From positions 1 through 26,306 of the IMG/VR virus record IMGVR_UViG_3300035201_000081: DNA of 26,306 nucleotides. The stretch is one strand, 5' to 3'. Positions 1-7,962 of this stretch are shown one piece after another. Every line of letters starts with the position of its first letter. The stretch's first letter is position 1. The translations under genes were made by a program, and so were the position numbers. This DNA comes from a virus. The notes under the pieces are model-generated. The model saw only the letters and a program-made list of their open reading frames with translations. It was not told the DNA's origin and searched no databases.

Positions 1-25
1 TCATACCAAGTATACTGGATCATCA

Positions 26-682
26 ATGAGTGATCTTAGTGCAACGTTTGGAGTAAAGACACCTGCTAGTAGTGCAACTGTACAAGTATTTTCTTCAAAC
101 TTTACTGATGCTACTGGTGCTTCACAGTTTACTACCGCAGAGAAGACAGCGTATACTGCAGCAGTTAATCGTGCTAGTGGATCTCTTAAACAAGCATCTG
201 CTTTTCTTGATATATTAAAGGATACTGGTCAAGGTAAGTTCCTGTTGGCTGCGATGTTTAAACAGTTCTTTAACTCTTACATCCGTGCAGGTACCAACCT
301 TACCAATACCAAGGCTGTGACTGCTAACTTTGCAAACTATTATCAGCAAGCACTTAATAAACAGATCAATTCAGTTAAGACTGCTAGTGCTAAAGGTAAG
401 TGGCAGAAGGTACAGGCAGATGGATTGAAATTTATTAAGACATATAATAGAGCCATATATATGACTGTGGCTTCTTATTTAAATATCATTTCTGCTAAGA
501 ATATGGTAGTCAAGAAACTGTCTAAAGTACAGGACATTGGTACCTTTATTCGTACAGATGATGGATATAAAGTCACTGCTCCAGAAGGATTTGTTGCTAT
601 AAAATCTGGTACTTCTTTGAAGTTAGTAGATAGAATGGAATTCTCTAAGTCGAATTTCACGGTAGCAAAGAACTGGGGATGA
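26..682 (+). CDS. Conserved-looking hypothetical protein, probable virion gene
   Basis: This 218-residue protein is not recognised. It has no signal peptide or membrane segment. It is rich in Ala, Thr, Lys and Ser. Its first part is Ala/Thr-rich, its centre (about residues 60-150) looks helical with many Lys and Tyr, and its C-terminal part (about 170-218) looks like beta strands. It is the first complete gene of the window and lies next to genes that look like head or virion proteins, so a structural role is plausible but unproven. ATG is taken as the start; only a weak GGAT stands upstream. Confidence is high that it is a gene and low for any function. Confidence 0.75.
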   Translation: MSDLSATFGVKTPASSATVQVFSSNFTDATGASQFTTAEKTAYTAAVNRASGSLKQASAFLDILKDTGQGKFLLAAMFKQFFNSYIRAGTNLTNTKAVTANFANYYQQALNKQINSVKTASAKGKWQKVQADGLKFIKTYNRAIYMTVASYLNIISAKNMVVKKLSKVQDIGTFIRTDDGYKVTAPEGFVAIKSGTSLKLVDRMEFSKSNFTVAKNWG

Positions 683-689
683 ATAAATA
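682..689 (+). promoter_or_regulatory. T4-type late promoter octamer AATAAATA
   Basis: The octamer AATAAATA overlaps the stop of the upstream gene and lies 25 bases before the next ATG. T4-like cyanophages use NATAAATA-type -10 elements read by the gp55-like late sigma factor. It is a good match with promoter-like spacing, but the motif is short and AT-rich, so this remains a prediction. Confidence 0.55.
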
Positions 690-713
690 GATAGAGGAAA
701 CGTCGTAGATTAG

Positions 714-1943
714 ATGAAATTTACTAACTTCATTAGCGAAGCTAGGACTGCTGCTGGAGAGACCGCTGTTAAGAGAGGTCTACAACACGTTGGTCACGGC
801 TATTATGCAGACAGATCTGGTACTATAGTTGCTAAATCAGAGGGCGGTCAAAGACTGGTACCTGTTGATCCACAGGAGGCAGAGGTTGTACAACAAGATG
901 CTGCTACTGGATTTGAAGAAGATGAAGCTAATGGTAGTGTAGAAGATAAGGGTGAAGTCGCAATGACATTTGGTCGTTTCAATCCTCCTACCATTGGTCA
1001 TCAGAAAGTATTTGATAAGGTGGCTTCTGAATCAACAGGAGAGTATAGAATTTATCCATCACGTAAGGTGGATCCAAAACAGAATCCTCTTCAACCAGTT
1101 GAGAAGATTAATTTTATGAAGAAGATGTTTCCTAATCACGCTGAAGCAATTCAGAATGATGATAAGATGGGGAACATCTTTGATGTATTGAACGCATTGA
1201 ATGAAGAAGGTTACAGTTCTATTAAGATGATCGTTGGTGATGATAGGGTGTCTGAGTTCAGTTCATTACTAGAAAAGTATAACGGTGTAGCATATAATTT
1301 CGAAGACGGATTAGAGGTCAAGTCTGCAGGTGCTAGAGACCCTGATGCTGAAGGTGCTGAAGGTATGTCAGCATCTAAGATGAGAGCATTCGCTGCAGAG
1401 AATGACCTAAAAGGTTTTGCTAAGGGTATCCCTAATGGGGATGAGTCTTTGGCATCTAACTTAATGAATGCTGTACGTAGAGGTATGGGTGTAACTTCTG
1501 AAGAGAAGACACCATCTGGTGAACCTAAGAAGACTGAGAAGGTGACTGAACTCTGGAAGATCGCACCTAAATTTGATCAGCAAGGTCTACGTGAAGCATA
1601 CGTTAATGAAGAAGTATTCCAGATGGGTTCTCTAGTAGAACACAATGACACTGGGGTACAAGGTGAGGTAGTGTACCGTGGAACCAACTATGTAATCTTT
1701 GAAGATTGCCACGGTTGGAGATTCCGTGTATGGTTAACCTCTCTCAATGAAGTGACACAGAATGAAGTTGATCCTGATGAGCAACACCATTCTGCTGATG
1801 ATCATAGTGGAAACACTTGGAAGGTCGGAACTGATACATATAGGAAGGCACTACAGGATATGACTCCTGGTCAAGCCACTGGCAGGTTCACTACTATGCC
1901 AGCTGTCAGTAAAAAGTTCAGCGATTTCAGAAAAACTAAATAG
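714..1943 (+). CDS. Nucleotidyltransferase-domain protein with T4-like capsid-targeting N-terminus
   Basis: The 409-residue protein has three parts. Residues 1-11 (MKFTNFISEAR) closely resemble the capsid-targeting sequence of T4 internal head proteins (MKTYQEFIAEA, from memory), and I-S-E at 7-9 fits the I/L-X-E cleavage rule of the T4 prohead protease. Residues about 82-250 hold a cytidylyltransferase-like (NMN adenylyltransferase/HIGH-superfamily) fold: GRFNPPTIGH at 87-96, with T-I-G-H in place of H-x-G-H, and SASKMR at 219-224, like the second ATP-binding motif. Residues about 295-350 form a small beta-rich region (GVQGEVVYRGTNYVIFED) that resembles an SH3/KOW-type barrel. A nucleotide-transfer enzyme packaged in the head is inferred; the substrate is unknown. 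A late-type octamer precedes it. Confidence 0.75.
   Translation: MKFTNFISEARTAAGETAVKRGLQHVGHGYYADRSGTIVAKSEGGQRLVPVDPQEAEVVQQDAATGFEEDEANGSVEDKGEVAMTFGRFNPPTIGHQKVFDKVASESTGEYRIYPSRKVDPKQNPLQPVEKINFMKKMFPNHAEAIQNDDKMGNIFDVLNALNEEGYSSIKMIVGDDRVSEFSSLLEKYNGVAYNFEDGLEVKSAGARDPDAEGAEGMSASKMRAFAAENDLKGFAKGIPNGDESLASNLMNAVRRGMGVTSEEKTPSGEPKKTEKVTELWKIAPKFDQQGLREAYVNEEVFQMGSLVEHNDTGVQGEVVYRGTNYVIFEDCHGWRFRVWLTSLNEVTQNEVDPDEQHHSADDHSGNTWKVGTDTYRKALQDMTPGQATGRFTTMPAVSKKFSDFRKTK
1935..1942 (+). promoter_or_regulatory. Possible variant late promoter ACTAAATA
   Basis: ACTAAATA overlaps the stop codon of the nucleotidyltransferase gene and lies 23 bases before the next ATG. It differs from T4 TATAAATA at two positions. 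The same CTAAATA core recurs at several other junctions in this window (11544, 11884, 20936, 25624), which is the main support. Confidence 0.35.
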
Positions 1944-1965
1944 TACTATCGGAAAACTTAATCCA

Positions 1966-3543
1966 ATGGATCTCAAGCTTGCAGGAAGACTGCTAAAATA
2001 CAATCCAGCAGATGTAACTAGAGCAACATATGTAGTGGAATACGCAGAGCGTAACTACTCTACTGCTGAAGCTCAACAGATGTACATCGATGCTAGTCTG
2101 AAAGAGACTATCGCTGCAAAGGAGATTGCTGGTATACTCCGAGAGAAGACTGCATTAGCAGCCACTATTGATACTAAACCATCTGCAGCCTCAGGTAAGA
2201 TTGATACGATCAAGGAACCTAAGACTACTGAAGGTCCAGTGAATGCTAACCAAAGCTCAATCAAAGCCAAGGGGGATGCGAAGAAAGCTGCGGGTTTTAG
2301 CGGTGGTGTCAAGAACACGGGGCTAGTTGACACCAAGGAACAAGTTGAAGTCCTCGATGAAGAAGAGTATGATCGCATCAAAGACAGGAAGAGAGAGTTA
2401 GGACTCCCAGGACCTGGTGATGGAGACGAACCTTCTAACAGAAAACCTACTGGTGGTACCAGGGGGTTGACACCTGAAGAGCAAAGAAAAGCTCAAGCTA
2501 ACTCTAAGAGAGCATTTGATACTGTCGTGAAGAACCTACGGGCTAAGCACGGTAATAATGCTGTCCTTACTAAGAAGGAAGATGTTAGTATAGAAGGAGA
2601 GCAGTTAACCGAAGCTCCCAACAAGCATTCAGCACGTCCACACGTTGCTGTACAAGCTCCTCAAAAGGAGAAACCAGGTAGAGATGCTGGTGCTATAGCG
2701 AAGAAGCGACTTGCTTCTAAACCTAAGCCTAGTGTTAAAGCCCAAGCAAAAGACGTTGCCAAGTCTGCTGGATCAGCCGTTAAGAAGACGGTCAAGGCAG
2801 TCGGTAAGAAAGCAGCACAGACTGCTGGCAAAGTCGCAGGTGAATACTCTGCTGCTAAAGAGAAATCTAAGAAGGCAGCTCAAGAGAGATCATCAACCTC
2901 TACAAAGTCTTCCTCGTCATCTGATTCAGATAAAAAGTCAGAGACACATAGGAAAGGTGAGGAACTTCTGAATAAAATCCGTTCTTCTGGCGGTCAGAAA
3001 AAAGACTCCTCATCATCTACTTCATCTTCAAAATCATCGGATTCTAATCCGAGTAAAGGTCCCAAGGCACCAACTATTGTTACAGGTGGGGACAAGAAGA
3101 AGGAAAGTAGCTCGTCGTCTTCCTCTAGCAGTGGAAGCACATCCAGCGGTACCTCATCATCTAAAGGTGGTGGCGTTAAACGTGCCGTTAAAAAGACAGT
3201 TGGTATCACAGCACGTGCTGTCTCCAAAGCGTCTGGATATGTAGCTAGCAGGATGGGTGAAGAAACCACACTGGAAACCACTATGGACCTATCAAGAACA
3301 GAAAGAATTCGGAGAATTCTGGGAGAGCAAGAGACTAAACGCCACGACCAGAATAATCTAAGGGATCCTGAAGCTCAATCTTGGAGAGATAGATTAGGAT
3401 TCGATTTACAGGAGGACAATCCAACTCCTGAGCAACAAAAGAAGAGAGATGTCTTGAAGCAAACCAAGTCACTCACTAACAAAGGAAAGCATAAAGAAGC
3501 TTCCGCATTATTTAAAAAACACTTCCCTAATTTTGGTAAGTAG
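1966..3543 (+). CDS. Large Lys/Ser-rich low-complexity protein, probable virion or core component
   Basis: This 525-residue protein is of unknown function. The N-terminal 70 residues look helical and ordered. Residues about 70-260 are Lys/Ala/Pro-rich. Residues about 260-400 are low-complexity, with histone-like Lys/Ala stretches followed by long serine runs. A compact C-terminal tail (about 430-525) ends in FKKHFPNFGK. Several L-X-E tripeptides (for example LTE in EQLTEAPN and LGE in ILGEQ) fit the T4 prohead protease rule, so a processed internal or scaffold-like protein is possible; that is inference. The high positive charge could neutralise packaged DNA. Reading frame and start are clear; the overlapping ORFs in other frames are shadows of the low-complexity region. 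Confidence 0.7.
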   Translation: MDLKLAGRLLKYNPADVTRATYVVEYAERNYSTAEAQQMYIDASLKETIAAKEIAGILREKTALAATIDTKPSAASGKIDTIKEPKTTEGPVNANQSSIKAKGDAKKAAGFSGGVKNTGLVDTKEQVEVLDEEEYDRIKDRKRELGLPGPGDGDEPSNRKPTGGTRGLTPEEQRKAQANSKRAFDTVVKNLRAKHGNNAVLTKKEDVSIEGEQLTEAPNKHSARPHVAVQAPQKEKPGRDAGAIAKKRLASKPKPSVKAQAKDVAKSAGSAVKKTVKAVGKKAAQTAGKVAGEYSAAKEKSKKAAQERSSTSTKSSSSSDSDKKSETHRKGEELLNKIRSSGGQKKDSSSSTSSSKSSDSNPSKGPKAPTIVTGGDKKKESSSSSSSSSGSTSSGTSSSKGGGVKRAVKKTVGITARAVSKASGYVASRMGEETTLETTMDLSRTERIRRILGEQETKRHDQNNLRDPEAQSWRDRLGFDLQEDNPTPEQQKKRDVLKQTKSLTNKGKHKEASALFKKHFPNFGK

Positions 3544-3544
3544 T

Positions 3545-3700
3545 ATGGACTTAAGCGAAAAGAAATCACGAATCATTCTTAACCCTAAGAAGGAGGACTT
3601 AATGAAGGAATCTATACGTGCCATTGTTAAGGCAGATATCGAATCGCTTAGGGTACCTCGTAAAAGATCTTCTGAGGTTATACATAATTCAGATATCTGA
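3545..3700 (+). CDS. Small charged hypothetical protein (51 aa)
   Basis: ATG lies one base after the TAG of the previous gene, typical of translationally coupled phage genes. The product begins MDLSEKKSRIILNPKKEDLM and continues with a short amphipathic helix and a basic tail. It has no recognised domain or membrane segment. Support is the tight spacing, the clean frame and the lack of another gene in this gap. Confidence 0.55.
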   Translation: MDLSEKKSRIILNPKKEDLMKESIRAIVKADIESLRVPRKRSSEVIHNSDI

Positions 3701-3709
3701 AATTGAATT

Positions 3710-3898
3710 ATGGTTAACTTTTTAATGCCTATAGCTATCAGCATAATTAACAAGGCTGTTGATAGAATACCCGAAGATCTTGACTCTGTAATTAAAGATT
3801 TTCTAATTAAACTGCTAAAGAAGGCAGCTGCTAAGACTGGAAACAAAGTAGATGACGAACTTGTTGTCGCTCTTCAGAAGGCACTGCTTGAATCATAG
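3710..3898 (+). CDS. Small helical hypothetical protein (62 aa)
   Basis: It begins MVNFLMPIAISIINKAVDRI, a moderately hydrophobic N-terminal helix, followed by two charged helices (about 22-40 and 48-62). It is not recognised. Membrane attachment by the first 18 residues is possible, but the stretch is short and interrupted by polar residues. It sits between the Ser-rich gene cluster and the late promoter of the Ig-like gene. Confidence 0.55.
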   Translation: MVNFLMPIAISIINKAVDRIPEDLDSVIKDFLIKLLKKAAAKTGNKVDDELVVALQKALLES

Positions 3899-3902
3899 TG
3901 GT

Positions 3903-3910
3903 TATAAATA
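3903..3910 (+). promoter_or_regulatory. Perfect T4 late promoter TATAAATA
   Basis: This is the exact T4 late consensus octamer, in the intergenic gap 33 bases before the ATG of the Ig-like structural gene. The position fits a late -10 element with a leader of roughly 25 bases. It is the best late promoter in the window. Confidence 0.75.
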
Positions 3911-3943
3911 ATAAAACGAAGTAACAAATCTCTGGAGATACCA

Positions 3944-4777
3944 ATGGCAGTCCACGGAAAAATAGACGCTGCAGCCTTTAGTAATACTATAGGGGTCACC
4001 AATGGTGACGCTACAGTATCTAAGAACGCGGGCGATACAGTTGCTGTAGGTGATGTGCTTAATATTAGTAGTGTAAACTACATCGTTAAGCAAGTAACTA
4101 GCACAACTGCAATAGAATTGCATAAGAATTATGCAGGAAGCACAGCAACAGTTGCTGCTGCATCCGTTATAAAGAGAACTCCTCCTAAAGCAGTTGCAGA
4201 ATATGTAATTGTTGGTGGTGACTCTAACTCATACGATCTAGTCTTTGTTGACACAACTGAGGATAGCATCGCATCAAACAAAACCCGTGGTATTTCTGGA
4301 CCTGGTTGGTGGTTATATCGTTCATTCGTTTCATCTTCAGGTTTAACTAAGCACAAGGCAGAATGCCTGGTACCTTTGAAAGTTGCTGCTGGTTCAGCAG
4401 GTGACTTTGCTCAGGATACTATTGACGCTGATGTACTTGAGACAATCACAGTTGGTACACAACCTGCTAACTCCACCTCATCTTCTGGTGCTGGAACATT
4501 CGTTGCTGCATTTACAAGAGATCAGTCTGGTACTAAGCAGTACAAGTGGCAACGTCAGACAGCATCCGCTACTACTCGTTGGGTAGATATTAAGGGTGGT
4601 GCTGGTGCACTTGATGCAGGTATCACATACGCTGACTTCACTACTGCAACTCTTGCATACAGTGCACTTGCTGGTACTACACTTAACGGTTACAAGTATC
4701 GTTGCGTACTGAACACAAGTAAGGGTGCTGAAACTAAGTACACTAATGGTGCTGCTACACTAACGTTTGGTAGCTAA
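3944..4777 (+). CDS. Virion surface protein with C-terminal Ig-like domain
   Basis: The 277-residue protein is rich in Ala, Thr, Ser and Gly and almost all beta in character, as expected of a phage decoration, tail or fibre-associated protein. Residues about 1-75 are a beta-rich N-terminal region with repeated Val/Thr strands. Residues about 80-150 include the aromatic GPGWWLYRSF. Residues about 170-277 match the pattern of bacterial and phage Ig-like domains: YKWQRQT strand, TTRWVDI, then LNGYKYRCVL with the central Cys, and a final TNGAATLTF strand. Such domains are often displayed on T4-like capsids and tails and are thought to bind carbohydrate weakly. The perfect late promoter upstream supports a structural role. 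The exact location in the virion is unknown. Confidence 0.75.
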   Translation: MAVHGKIDAAAFSNTIGVTNGDATVSKNAGDTVAVGDVLNISSVNYIVKQVTSTTAIELHKNYAGSTATVAAASVIKRTPPKAVAEYVIVGGDSNSYDLVFVDTTEDSIASNKTRGISGPGWWLYRSFVSSSGLTKHKAECLVPLKVAAGSAGDFAQDTIDADVLETITVGTQPANSTSSSGAGTFVAAFTRDQSGTKQYKWQRQTASATTRWVDIKGGAGALDAGITYADFTTATLAYSALAGTTLNGYKYRCVLNTSKGAETKYTNGAATLTFGS

Positions 4778-4793
4778 AACTTAATTATTTGTT

Positions 4794-5162
4794 ATGAATT
4801 TCTCTGTGTTAAATGCGGACAACTTTATGATGTTCGCAATGAAACATTATGATAACCCCCAGTCTGTGACTTACGACGATTTTTTAGAGGATATGATGAG
4901 GTTTAAATACCTCAAACGCCTCTTCGGTAGGTACGTAAAGGCTGGGGTTTTGCGTAATCATTTGATTCTAAATCATTTGATTGTACTTTTTAATGTGTTT
5001 GGTGAGGCAGCCATACCTTTATTGATCTTTAAGATTGAACAAGAGTATTGGTCTATACTAAAAACGTACCTAGTGTACCTTAATAGATTGCCAGAACCCA
5101 GTGGGGTTTTAGATATTGTATCAATTGATCCACAAATTTCTAATGAATTAAGTAGACTCTAA
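4794..5162 (+). CDS. Conserved cyanomyovirus protein, DUF7207-like
   Basis: The 122-residue helical protein starts MNFSVLNADNFMMFAMKHYD. It resembles from memory a small protein conserved in cyanomyoviruses (DUF7207): an N-terminal NFMMFAMKHYD stretch, a central RFKYLKRLFGRY segment, then LILNHLIVLFNVFG and LVYLNRLPE. No enzyme motif is visible. Its stop overlaps the next ATG (TAATG), indicating translational coupling to the Lys-rich gene downstream. Family assignment is by eye only. Confidence 0.65.
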   Translation: MNFSVLNADNFMMFAMKHYDNPQSVTYDDFLEDMMRFKYLKRLFGRYVKAGVLRNHLILNHLIVLFNVFGEAAIPLLIFKIEQEYWSILKTYLVYLNRLPEPSGVLDIVSIDPQISNELSRL

Positions 5163-6571
5163 TGGCTAAAGAAGAACTACAAACAGAGGAATCCATCAAG
5201 GATAAGATGGAGAAGGCTTTTAAGAAGGGTTCTAAAAGACACAGGGTTGCTGTACAAAAGAAGAAAGAGAGAGACGGTAAGGCAGTTAACTATAGTACTA
5301 TGGCTCAGTCATATGAACCAGATGGTGAAGCAGATCTAGTAGAAGAACCAGAAAGAACTACTGCATACAAAGCAATGCAGAAGAAATTATATCCTAGAGG
5401 GTCTACAATAGATGCAAAGACTGGTAAAGATAATGCTACCTCAGGTCAGATTGGTGGATTTCGAAAACAAATAAACCGTGGTAGAAAAAGAAAAGTAATG
5501 GCAGAGTTTGAACCAGAGTTAGAGATGGTAGAAGATACTGGTTCGGAACAGAGAGCAGCTATTAAGGATGCTATCCTACAAAGAAAGGAAGCCCTTAAGA
5601 AGAAGATGAAAAAAAGATTGAACAAAGAAGATTGGAAACCAGAGATAGAACATAGTAAACTGGGTGATGCTGTTAAGAAGAAGAGAGAGAAGAAGAGGAA
5701 GGAAGCAGAGTCTAGTCTGCCACCTCATCTTAGATTAGATACTATGAAGAAAGCCTTTGCTCATACTAATGAAGGATATAGAGTTCTTGTTAAGGGTGAG
5801 GATGGTAAACGTGGTCAGTTCTCATATAAAGATGAGAAAGATGCTAAGAAATTTGCTTCTACCTTTAAAAAAGCAACTGTTACTAAAGAGGAAAATGCTT
5901 TAGAGAAACGTGCTAAGGAGAATGAGAAGGCAAGGAAATGGTTAAAGAAAGATGCTAAGGATAGTGGTTACACTGACATAGCATTAAAGGCATCTATGTC
6001 TAAAGGTGCTGGTGTTAGTGAGGAGAGGCACCCACGAGATCAAAAAGAATTAGACAGAGCACAAGCATTCATCAAGAAGAATCCAAAGTTCGGTAAGAAA
6101 GTTGTTAAGGAAGAAGGTGCTCCTACTATGAGCACTGGTAGTACCGCAACTGCTGCTGGTTTTAGTGATCAATCTGATGAGAATGGTCCTACTGCTGGTA
6201 TGAGTCAACCTTTAGGTGGACTAAGAGGAAAACCAAGAGGCAGAGGTCCTAAGTTAAAGAAACAAAAGTACAAGTGTAGGACTGATGAGATCGGTAACAA
6301 GATTTGTACTACTGAAGCTCACCTTATGGGTGACTCAAAGAAAGTAAAGATTATGTCTGGTGTACACGACACTAGATATTGGCCACACATTGTGGAACTA
6401 GACGGTACACCAGGTACCGACTTTGTATTCTATGGTCGCAGTCCTGCTGACGTTAAGTTAAGACTGAGAAAGATCTATAGACCTGAACAGCATAAGAATA
6501 TGAAGGTAAAGAGAATTTCTCCTGGAGAGGCTATCAAGTACCATTGGAATAAAAAACTAGAAGCATCCTAA
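5162..6571 (+). CDS. Lys-rich modular protein, probable virion-associated
   Basis: This 469-residue, very Lys/Glu-rich protein is not recognised. Long charged stretches (about residues 1-190 and 230-320), probably helical or disordered, surround small ordered units: one at about 195-230 (EGYRVLVKGEDGKRGQFSYK) and one at the C-terminus (about 385-469, with KIMSGVHDTRYWPHIVELDG and FVFYGRSPADVKLRLRKIY). An Ala/Thr/Gly linker (about 320-350) and a basic GRGPKLKKQKYKC patch separate them. The peptide FIKKNPKFGKK near residue 300 is similar to the C-terminal end of the Ser-rich protein encoded at 1966-3543. A DNA-contacting or core protein is possible; this is inference. Confidence 0.65.
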   Translation: MAKEELQTEESIKDKMEKAFKKGSKRHRVAVQKKKERDGKAVNYSTMAQSYEPDGEADLVEEPERTTAYKAMQKKLYPRGSTIDAKTGKDNATSGQIGGFRKQINRGRKRKVMAEFEPELEMVEDTGSEQRAAIKDAILQRKEALKKKMKKRLNKEDWKPEIEHSKLGDAVKKKREKKRKEAESSLPPHLRLDTMKKAFAHTNEGYRVLVKGEDGKRGQFSYKDEKDAKKFASTFKKATVTKEENALEKRAKENEKARKWLKKDAKDSGYTDIALKASMSKGAGVSEERHPRDQKELDRAQAFIKKNPKFGKKVVKEEGAPTMSTGSTATAAGFSDQSDENGPTAGMSQPLGGLRGKPRGRGPKLKKQKYKCRTDEIGNKICTTEAHLMGDSKKVKIMSGVHDTRYWPHIVELDGTPGTDFVFYGRSPADVKLRLRKIYRPEQHKNMKVKRISPGEAIKYHWNKKLEAS

Positions 6572-6577
6572 GGTACA

Positions 6578-6964
6578 ATGGAGAGTATTAACTCTGCAAT
6601 ATTAGAACGACTGGAACGAGTGGTCGATAAACTCTCGGAAAACTCCTCCAAGATGGGGGAGTTACTTGCTGTGCACAATGAGAAACTTGACAAGCAAGAT
6701 AGAATTGATGCTGTACTCTTTGAGAAGATAGAGTCAGTGCATAGAGAAGTAAACCGTAGATCAGAGGAGATAAAGAAAGGTTGTGAAAGGGATATACGTA
6801 AGGTTGATGACCGTTTACAGGTGATGGAGAGGAAGATGTGGGGTATATTTGGTGGACTAGCAGTGATTAGTTTCCTAGTTAGTGTACCTGGTCAACAGTT
6901 AATGAAGTCCTTGACACCAGCACCAGCACCTGCTACACTTAGTCCAGTTGATATGCAAGTGTGA
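6578..6964 (+). CDS. Coiled-coil protein with one transmembrane segment
   Basis: The 128-residue protein has an N-terminal heptad-rich coiled coil (about residues 5-88) with many Glu, Lys, Arg and Leu, then one hydrophobic segment at about 89-106 (MWGIFGGLAVISFLVSVP), then a short Pro/Ala tail. This topology fits a membrane-anchored rod, and some phage holin or spanin-like proteins look similar, but no function can be assigned. Its stop overlaps the GTG start of the primase gene by four bases, so the two are co-translated. Confidence 0.6.
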   Translation: MESINSAILERLERVVDKLSENSSKMGELLAVHNEKLDKQDRIDAVLFEKIESVHREVNRRSEEIKKGCERDIRKVDDRLQVMERKMWGIFGGLAVISFLVSVPGQQLMKSLTPAPAPATLSPVDMQV

Positions 6965-7962
6965 GTTTCATTGATGTCAAGTATGCTAGGATCGTAGGTC
7001 CTCGTCTTGATAAGTTTAAAGAAAAGAAATCAACCCTATACAATTTTAGATGCCCTTATTGCGGTGACTCTCAAAAGCAGAAGTCAAAAGCAAGGGGTTA
7101 TTTTTTTGAGAAAGGATCTGATTTAATATATAAATGTCATAATTGTGGTGTGGGTAGAACCCTAGGTAACTTCCTTAAGGATCACGCTAGAGATATCTAT
7201 GATCAGTACGTTATGGAGAGGTACCGTGATGGAATGACAGGTAAAGGAACACGTGTTGCTGAGCCATCATTTAGTAATGTTACCACAACCAAACCAATCT
7301 TTAAAACTGGTAATAATCTTCCAAGTATTGCAAGTCTAAATAAAGAACATCCAGCGAGATCATACCTTGAAGATCGGAAGATTCCAAGCGGAAAACTTAA
7401 CAAAATTTACTACGCCGATAAGTTCAAGAGATATGTTAATACTCAAAAGCAAACGTTCGAGAGCCTCACTAATGATCGACCTAGAATAATCCTTCCGTTA
7501 ATAGATGACGATGGAAAATGGTTTGGGTTTCAAGGCAGATCCTTGTTACCTAAGTCAACGATGAGGTATATTACTATCATCCTTGACGAGACTAAACCCA
7601 AACTTTATGGACTTGATAGTGTAAATTATGACAAACCAATTTTCATTGTGGAAGGACCGTTTGATTCCCTCTTCTTGGATAATTCCATTGCGATGGCTGG
7701 GAGTGACGTTAATATTCGGTCGCTTGGTTGGAGCAATTATATTTGGGTTTATGATAACGAACCTCGTAACAGACAAATCATCGATAGAATCTCAGCCGCC
7801 ATTGACAGAGGAGACAAAGTAGTAATCTTCCCTGATCATATTGTTGAGAAGGACATCAATGATATGGTACTGGCTGGACATAATGTAAACTCCTTGGTAC
7901 AATCTAATACGTACTCAGGCTTAGAAGCAAAACTAAAACTAACTAAATGGAAGAAGGTATGA
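6961..7962 (+). CDS. 61: DNA primase, T4 gp61 type
   Basis: The 333-residue protein synthesises RNA primers for lagging-strand replication together with the gp41-type helicase. An N-terminal zinc finger is formed by C31/C34 (CPYC) and C59/C62 (CHNC). A TOPRIM-like catalytic core follows: VEGPFDS at 230-236 gives the conserved Glu231 and Asp235, VYDNEP at 263-268 gives Asp265, and EKDINDMV at 296-303 gives the third acidic cluster. The start is GTG at 6961 within a GTGA overlap with the preceding gene; no nearer ATG keeps the zinc finger. The helicase gene is not in the window. The stop overlaps nrdA. Confidence 0.9.
   Translation: MSFIDVKYARIVGPRLDKFKEKKSTLYNFRCPYCGDSQKQKSKARGYFFEKGSDLIYKCHNCGVGRTLGNFLKDHARDIYDQYVMERYRDGMTGKGTRVAEPSFSNVTTTKPIFKTGNNLPSIASLNKEHPARSYLEDRKIPSGKLNKIYYADKFKRYVNTQKQTFESLTNDRPRIILPLIDDDGKWFGFQGRSLLPKSTMRYITIILDETKPKLYGLDSVNYDKPIFIVEGPFDSLFLDNSIAMAGSDVNIRSLGWSNYIWVYDNEPRNRQIIDRISAAIDRGDKVVIFPDHIVEKDINDMVLAGHNVNSLVQSNTYSGLEAKLKLTKWKKV

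Noticed and set aside
2073-3281. Minus-strand and alternative-frame ORFs inside the Ser/Lys-rich gene
   Set aside because: They arise from low-complexity codons of the real gene and lack ribosome sites or protein-like composition.
7947-7958. ATG 7947 as nrdA start
   Set aside because: No ribosome site precedes it, whereas ATG 7959 has GGAAG at good distance and the usual stop/start overlap with the primase gene.
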